Positions 57,501 through 64,000 of a DNA stretch of 64,000 nt are shown one piece after another. Source of the DNA: Brachypterus glaber. Lineage: Eukaryota; Arthropoda; Insecta; Coleoptera; Kateretidae. Each line of letters begins with the position of its first letter. The stretch's first letter is position 1. Both the position numbers and the translations under genes were made by a program. The notes under the pieces were generated by a model. The model did not search any database, was not told the DNA's origin, and saw only the letters and a list, made by a program, of their open reading frames with translations. The stretch is from contig OY294049.1 of assembly GCA_958510825.1 (NCBI GenBank), forward strand, positions 38,778,774-38,842,773, written 5' to 3'.

Positions 57501-58301
57501 AATTCAACAGATTTTAAAAGAAACCTTATTATGCTAAAATGTAAATCCAATTATGTACACTGTGGTATATTTGCAACAAAAGTTGGCAACATTTTTGCAA
57601 AAAAAAAACAAAAAAGTTTTGCCACAAAAAAAAATTTTAGAAAAAAAAAATATTTGTTTCTTTTTAGGCAGTTTTTTTTTTTTTTTTTCATTAAGAGGCA
57701 GTTATATCTCATCTATCTCTATGGTCCTTTATGGCAAGCTTCACTTACAGAATAAGAAAAAGGTGACAAAAATGTCTAAAATTATTCTAAAGTTAAGCCG
57801 AGTTAAGCTTTATTTTTTGAAAAAACTAGTTTTTTTATTAACAAACTAAAGAATCTTTGAGAAAAACAGACGAATATGTATAGGGTACCAAACAAGGGGG
57901 AGGGAGCTGAGTCCCCCCAGTTCCACCTAGAATTGGCTTAAAAATTTCAAAAAAAATCATACCAGGTACATGGATCTCCTGTGTATTGTCCTGCAAGCCA
58001 TACATTAGCTAAATGAATAGCCATAGCCCCCATTCCTTGTTTTGAAGTATCGTAGAACCAAATTCTCCATGATCTTCTCTCTCCTCGAGGCTCACAAAAT
58101 CTTTTAGCTTTAAATATTGTAACATAAGACTAAATAAAGTAGGTAAAAACAGATCTACTTACCAATTAAACATGTAAATGCAAGGGCAGCTAATAAAACC
58201 TGCAAAAACCAACCGTACATATCAGTCAAGGCATTTTTGCTACAATGCAGGCCTTCGGCCGTTCTACCTTCCACAATTACGGAAGTCGATGACATATTCA
58301 T
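54502..58301 (-). CDS. STIMATE: STIMATE/TMEM110-like store-operated calcium entry regulator
   Basis: Complete five-exon gene on the minus strand: 58163-58301, 57963-58107, 56532-56653, 55771-55967, 54502-54723. All borders are GT-AG, phases run 1-2-1-0, and the coding length is 825 nt (274 residues plus TAA). The family is multi-pass ER membrane proteins that couple STIM1 and ER-plasma-membrane contacts. Hydrophobic segments lie at about 29-47, 70-86, 96-116, 143-165 and 186-212. Family landmarks are visible: [46 protein letters not shown] and [11 protein letters not shown], then a basic Ser-rich tail with an acidic SADDDLLD segment. The start is the first ATG at 58301; a second ATG two codons later is possible. 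Nothing is broken. Introns 2, 3 and 4 carry transposon-like inserts. Confidence 0.95.
54724..55526. repeat. STIMATE intron 4: repeat shared with 21.7-22.3 kb
   Basis: 54960-55260 contains ccgtagtttcgaattttcc, atcaagttctacgaag and catatcttcacggcttg, in the same order as 21700-22290. Around 54750 a gtgcacgtcaaaagtcc end resembles the 111/44928 family. Confidence 0.6.
55527..55744. mobile_element. Family E MITE, intact copy, in STIMATE intron 4
   Basis: 218 bp with ends caacaaactaataactctt and (reversed) ccaacgaactaataactctt. It is the uninterrupted version of the element at 23309. It ends 26 bp from the 5' splice site of exon 4. Confidence 0.88.
56059..56472. mobile_element. ggatatcc-word island in STIMATE intron 3
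   Basis: About 415 bp packed with variants of ggatatac, catatccc and gggacatcc on both strands. The right end reversed reads CCCAGTTAGCACAC, close to the CCCAGATAGCAC end of the 13443 element. A matching left end is not clear. Confidence 0.65.
56868..57120. mobile_element. 253-bp TIR element filled with aacgtta words, in STIMATE intron 2
   Basis: Ends CCCTGGTGGAAAAT and (reversed) CCCTAGTAGAAATT, flanked by TA. Inside, aacgttag, taacgtta and variants occur more than a dozen times. Confidence 0.82.
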
Positions 58302-60072
58302 TGTAACTAACTGAATTTAAAAAACTGTCAATTGAATACACTAGCATTATTATTTCAACACATTCTTCGTTCAAAAACACTAGAATTTTGATAATTTAAT
58401 ACGCAAAATTCGTATAAGTTTTTGTAACAAACTTGTCACTTTAATGTCGGTAAAAATGAAATCTACGTTCATAGAAAATATGTTATGTGAATTCCACGGT
58501 AGATGTCGACACAGTCTATATTGTATACGAGGTGAAATCAAAAAATAGATACAATTTGCGTCAAGCGAGTTTCGTTATCTAAATAGGTATTTTTGTAATA
58601 ATAGCGCAAAATGACTGATTTCTGTTTGAACGTGGAATCAGGCGAAAGCACTCTAGCGCGCAAAATTCAATTTTGCGCTTGCTGTCATGGTAACAAACAG
58701 AAAAGTAAAATGCTAAGAAATAGGTAATTTTGCGGTCTGAAAACTTTTTGTTTTTGTAGAAATGTTAACTTTTCTATTAGATCGTAGAAAAAATCTTTTT
58801 TTGTTTTTTAATTTCCCGATAAAAAAGTCGATCTGCCCGGAAAATTTGGTAAACATTATAGTTTCTATAGAAACTCGAGAAAGCTTTGAGCCAAAGACTT
58901 TACATTAAATTTAATTTGGATAGTATAAGTTCTTGATTGGACCACAAGTTCTCGGCTAGGATAAAATGATTTAGGGTATTTTAAATAAGACCAAAATGAA
59001 TTACAAATATTTTTATTTATCATAAAAATAATCATAAATTATTGATACACAGACAGAACTGCAAAAGTCGTTTTGCTATTAACAAATAATGAACTAATTA
59101 TTTTTTTGGCAATATGTACACTTTACCTAATTAAATATACACTAAACACAACACAACAACAAATATAAAATTATTTTTATTGGAATGGAACATTAACCAA
59201 ATTTTGGCCAATTAATTTTTTTTATATACAAAATTTATTAATTAAGTATTTTCAAAAATAATAAACAAAACAAATAAATTTGTGGCACTGGTCAGAAAAT
59301 CAATGTCTAAATAAAATAAGTATTAATCACAGATAATATAAAAAATTATATGTACTTTCACTGGCATATTTAAGGTCAATTTTTAAAACAAAAATTAATA
59401 CTGGCTTAAAAACGCCCTGTATGTAGAACAAATTTACATCTATTCGAACTGACATCATCACAAAATAGAACTGGATATTATCCATTTTACCATGGTAATT
59501 AGATGATCCATGGTAAAATGGGTAAAATGCAAAATACAAAGGTATTTAGAAACTATTTTGTAATGACGTGAGTCCAAATAGGTTTGAATTTGATTTTGTT
59601 AGTATTGCCAACGTTTGCATACATTTTTAAATATTTGATTGCAACTTTGAACATATTTTCAAAAAAAAAACATGTAAAATAATTATATAAAAAGTATATC
59701 GGAATATACTAGAGTATATTGAAACTTCCACTGATTAGCATTATTTCTGTATACTACTAGATATTGATATTTATATCTTATTCCCAAAAATTTAATTTTT
59801 ATTTTACAGTTTTTTTATTTAAAGATAAAATTAGTGAAATCAGTCACGTCCAACTCGGAAATTTTACAATAATTTTTTATGTAAATTTTACAATATTTTT
59901 TGTTGAACGCTGTAAATTTTTTAAAGCACAAAATAGTTTTAAAAAGTTGTTTGAAATGACATTTAAAATATATATTATTTTTATAATTTAAAATAAATAA
60001 TTATATAATTTTAGCTAAGTGTTATAAATATGGATATTTTTGAGGTATGTAGCATTTTTTAGGTAGAAAATA
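58302..60072. other. STIMATE 5' flank and AT-rich DNA
   Basis: The 5' UTR and promoter of STIMATE should lie in the first few hundred bases; I see no decisive TATA box or initiator. At 58836-58910 a ctcgagaaagctttgagcca sequence also occurs near 19000. A hairpin ccattttaccatgg / ccatggtaaaatgg is at 59480-59521. Confidence 0.45.
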
Positions 60073-60770
60073 ATACAGGGTGTCCCAGAAATCGCATCCA
60101 TCCTTAAAGGAGCACATAATATATTAAAAACTATGATAAAAAAGTCATATAAACATAGGGCCGCAAATCGGTCCATTAAATGTAGTTTCCTTAAATAGGA
60201 CCCAAAAAAAAGCGCTAATAAAATAATTTGACACTGCACATTGCACATTAAAAACAAAGAAAAAAGTTTGTTACGACTTGGCCCAAAAATAAATATTAAG
60301 TGAGTTATGCAATTAAATAGTAACACTTTTTAGGGACATGTCCTGTAATTTTGTTTTAAATGGATCTTCCTCTAAAACAGTTGCTTTTACAGTTTTAGAC
60401 TAAAAAAACCTTTTCGTGTATTTTTACGTAAGAAGTCCATAATTTGTAAAAATAATGCAAAAAATTTACAATGAAAAAAGTTTTGGGCAAAAATGTAATA
60501 AGCCACAGCCATTTCGCACGCCTAAGCGCGCTTTCGGTAAAATTCACAAACAAACATAACTTAAAATAATTGACCTTAATAATACTAAAACATATACAAA
60601 ACCTTGTCCCTCTAGCTCAAAGGGTTCCAGAGATATTAAATAAAACCCCCATTTTTGGTATCCCCTTTAATAGGCCATAACTCCCTTAGGAGCGATTTGC
60701 GGATATAAATTTATATAAACTTTTTTTAATATTTTTTGATGTAGTATGTGTACCTTTAAGGATGTAGTAT
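60073..60770. mobile_element. TACAGGG-family element, diverged
   Basis: Left end tacagggtgtcccagaaatc. Arms share ccttaaagg.acaca, then ccgcaaatcg.tcc. The right terminal bases are not recognisable. Confidence 0.65.
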
Positions 60771-62660
60771 TTTTTATGTAGAATATAAACTCTTTTGTAT
60801 GGTGTGTGCAAAGGTGTAAGTCCTTTAAGAATAAACTTTGAATTACGATATTTCAGGAACGTTTTGATATAGAGACCTGAATTTTTAACCAAAAAATACC
60901 AACTTTATCTCAAAATAATCCAATATTCAGTTAATTTTTGACGGTTTACCAGAACCAAAATATCCTGACGACAAAATATCCCATGACAAAATATTCTGAC
61001 GACAAAATATTGCAACAAAACATATCCTGGTCAAAAATATCCCAAAGGAAAAATATTTTGATTTCAGATATTCTGCCCCAAAACTAATTTTGACAATTAA
61101 TTATAATAATATTTTGTACTTATTGATATACTGTATGTAAAGAGGAAGCATTTACCTTATTTTTATAGAACAGGCTATTTATACGTCCGACGTATGCAAA
61201 GCTAAGTGTACGTCCTGTATTCATCGACTAATTTTTAGGGTTTTTAAAGCTTTAAAGGTATATTTTTTGTCAGAAATGTATTCTCCCCATTTAAATGGCA
61301 TCAAAAACACGAAACATGCGAAAAAAATGACCTAAACCAAAGAGTTAGGTTATGTTACGTCGGACGTTTAAATAGCCAGTTTGTATTTTTATGGAACAGC
61401 ATTAAAACGTTAAGGGACTGTTCAAAAATTACGTCAGCCAGCTAGGGAGGAGGTTTAGTAAAAAGTGAGGACCCAATAAAAAATTTCAATTTTACGTGGC
61501 TATGGGGGTCTAAAAATAGCCAAAATTATATGATATAACTGTTAAACAGCCCCCTAGCATTTAACACTTTCCTCAAAATTATTATTTCACTGTTATAACT
61601 GGTACAATGTCACATGAACGTTCTGCCTTGAGTGTGCACTAACATAAACTCCACCCTGCCCCATCTTAGGAACATATTTTTTATTATTATTGAAATTTAG
61701 TGCCATCGCCATTAAATTTGGATAAAAAGAATGTTCCTAAAAGGGGGCAGGGTGGGGTTATGTTAATGTACACTCAGGGTTGAATGTTCATCAGATATTG
61801 TACCGGCTCAATCAATCTTGGTGTTTGTATATATAAATATATACATAAATACTATATAACAATTCTTTGGTAAAAATAAAACATAAACAATTTAATGTGA
61901 ATAAAACGGTCACTAATTTTAAAACAACTATTGAAATGGGTCACTTGTATACAAATAATAATAAAAGTAAAAAAAAATAATTACCAAATATACAAAATTA
62001 AAAGATATTACTGCCCCCAAAGTTTAGTCATATTAAAAATAACAGATGTCCCACTAATTTACGTAATTATTGAAATTAAAAAATGTTAAAAATATGCCGT
62101 TTTTGGCCCCTCCGTGCAAACGTATGAAACATTTTAAAATTAAAAGTGACCCCATCATAAAATGAAATGTTATAAAATTTTATTAGTGACACCGCAATTA
62201 TAAAAAAGGTATCTCGGTAAGAACGTTTAAATTACCTACAGAAGTTCTTACAAAGCTACATCTAGGGGCCCTAAATAAAATGACATTACACGTCACACGT
62301 GTGAAGTTTAGTCTCATTTTATTCACGGCCCCTAATATTAACTAAAAAAAATAACTAAATAACTTTTTAACTAAAATAAGATAAAAAATAATACTACCTA
62401 GTGCCATAACGGCATGAGATCTAACACAAATTTGAAAAAACCTCCACCGATTTTACGAATATTTTGATTCAATTAAAAAATATACACAAACGATCAAAAG
62501 CATTGGTAAAATCGATGAAAATTAAATACAGTGATGTATCAAAACGTTTTAAAATCAGACTGACGAAATAAAAACATAAACAAATAAATAGTACATATTA
62601 AAAATCTCAATTGAATATTGTCCTTTTTTATAGTATAATAAGCATTTCGAAGTTATTGAC
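60771..62660. other. Non-coding with two inverted repeats and a word patch
   Basis: 60950-61080 repeats gacaaaatatcc variants. 61590-61808 is an inverted repeat (arms share cactaacataaact / agggtggggttatgttaatg in complement). 62263-62335 is a hairpin around cacacgtgtg. No gene seen. Confidence 0.55.
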
Positions 62661-63601
62661 ATACAGGGTGTTCCAGAACTCGCGTAGAGAAATTTTAGAG
62701 GTGATTCCACATAAAAAATATGACAAAAAAATCCAATAAAGGTTCGTCCGAAAACGAGCCCTTCTAAAAGTGCACCTAAAAAAGAGTTTTTATTTAATAT
62801 GTCTTTTACCCTATTAACCACAGTAACAAATTTTTGCACATGCCTTAGCACTGATAAAGGCTATCATTTAGTTAGTTCTACGGTGTTATACTAAGAGTAC
62901 CTTTTTATGTATTTTTAACTAAAAAATCATATTTTATTGAGATTGTAAAAAAATACAGATAAAAAAGTTTGGGGCAAAAAAGTGACATCCCCCCCCCATT
63001 TTGCATGTCCCTGGTTAAAATTACCAAATAAAAATTACATAAAATGATAGCCTTTATCAATGTTAAGGCATGTGCAAAAATTCATTACTGTGCTTAATAG
63101 GGTAAAAGACATATTAAATAAAAACTCTTTATCCAATACATACAGATAATAACAATTACCAGCTTTATTTTAAATAGATAAACTCAATTATAACCCCCGC
63201 GTGGCTTTTACTTTATTGAGTGGATAATTACTCATTTTATCCACTCAACTGTCACTTGTCAAATTATTTTCTTATAAATGTCATTAAAATTTTTAATAAA
63301 AATATGAATTCCTAAGCTATTTATTGGATAAAACCTTGTATGGCACTCATGGGTAAACCGATATTGCCCTCTCGAAAATTAAACTGCTTGGCTGACGCCT
63401 CGCAGGTTAATTTTCTCATGGGCAATATCTTACTTTACCCACTAGTACCATAAATAACTATTTTTAGGGGCACTCTTAGAAGGGCCGTAGCTCCCTTAGG
63501 GCTCGTTTCCGGACCAACCTTTATGGGAACTTGTTTTCATATTTTTGTATGTAAAATCACCTCCTAAATTTCTCTACGCGAGTTCTGGAACACCCTGTAT
63601 A
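62661..63601. mobile_element. TACAGGG-family foldback with a nested family A element
   Basis: Ends atacagggtgttccagaact and the reversed right end tacagggtgttccagaact. Arms share ctcgcgtagagaaattt. The right arm is interrupted by 63130-63460. Confidence 0.9.
63130..63460 (-). mobile_element. Family A element, nested inverted copy
   Basis: 331 bp from TATCCAATACATACAG to CCATAAATAACTA. It interrupts the foldback arm between aaaactctt and tttttagg; the intact left arm (gcacctaaaaaagagttttt) gives the empty site. Confidence 0.9.
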
Positions 63602-64000
63602 GGCGCTCATTTTATCGTAATATGAGACAATGTCGCATTAATAAAATTAAACTTTTTATCTTTGTTAAAACTAAAATTCATTTATATTATAAACAATTCA
63701 GAAAAAAATCTTTAAGAATTTGTGCTATATTGTCACCTTAACTTTTACTTTTATCATAAATACCCATTTTTATTTAGTTGATTAAATAGTTTTTAAAGGA
63801 AAACTTATTAAACGAGTTGTTTCATATTAGCAAATACTTTAAAATTACGTATTATTGTCAAATAAAACGAAGCCAAATAATATTATTAACGAGCACATAA
63901 TTGTGTATATTTAATATTATTTTTTACGCCTAATCCGAAAAGTCTTTATTACTTTAAGTTACGCCACTATTCCCCAAACTGAAAAAGCACCATAATATGA
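63602..64000. other. Non-coding, AT-rich end of window
   Basis: Nothing recognised. Confidence 0.4.

Noticed and set aside
57483..57849. Lysine- and phenylalanine-rich frames in STIMATE intron 2
   Set aside because: Produced by A and T homopolymer runs; the region is intronic.

Overview
AT-rich eukaryotic DNA that looks like part of an insect genome with long introns and many transposons. Support: animal GT-AG exon structure, a transmembrane protein with EGF, DOMON and SEA domains, a STIMATE/TMEM110 orthologue, and R1-like, jockey-like, Penelope, Tc1/mariner, Harbinger and TTAA-type elements together. A large-genome beetle is my guess, not something the sequence proves.

Two host genes are supported. 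(1) 34075-45617, plus strand: sixteen exons whose phases all agree give about 1227 residues of a type-I membrane protein. The order is an LPMO-like N-terminal domain, two EGF-like modules, a DOMON domain interrupted by about 310 residues rich in Glu-Pro, a second DOMON domain, a SEA domain, one membrane span and a cytoplasmic tail. The signal-peptide exon(s) lie upstream and were not found. (2) 54502-58301, minus strand: a complete five-exon STIMATE-like gene of 274 residues, an ER membrane regulator of store-operated calcium entry. The two genes converge, with about 8.9 kb of transposon-rich DNA between the stop codons.

The rest is layered mobile DNA. 1-34 kb holds non-LTR 3' ends with (ACT)n tails (0.76, 30 kb), an R1-like fragment inside an (ACT)n run (5 kb), a 203-bp insertion carrying a complete hammerhead ribozyme motif (8 kb), a deleted Harbinger element (20 kb), a Penelope-like GIY-YIG fragment (31 kb), a jockey-like 3' end with a GATA tail (33 kb) and many terminal-inverted-repeat (TIR) and foldback elements. 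34-46 kb is the first gene, with nested elements in its introns. 46-64 kb is more foldbacks and TIR elements surrounding the second gene. Nested insertions give filled and empty site pairs that define several element ends exactly.

Most notable: the hammerhead ribozyme insertion at 8.0 kb; a 24-nt phase-symmetric microexon encoding a furin-type site between the two Glu-Pro repeat exons; the DOMON domain split by the Glu-Pro stalk; and several short elements whose interiors are built from many variants of one short word.
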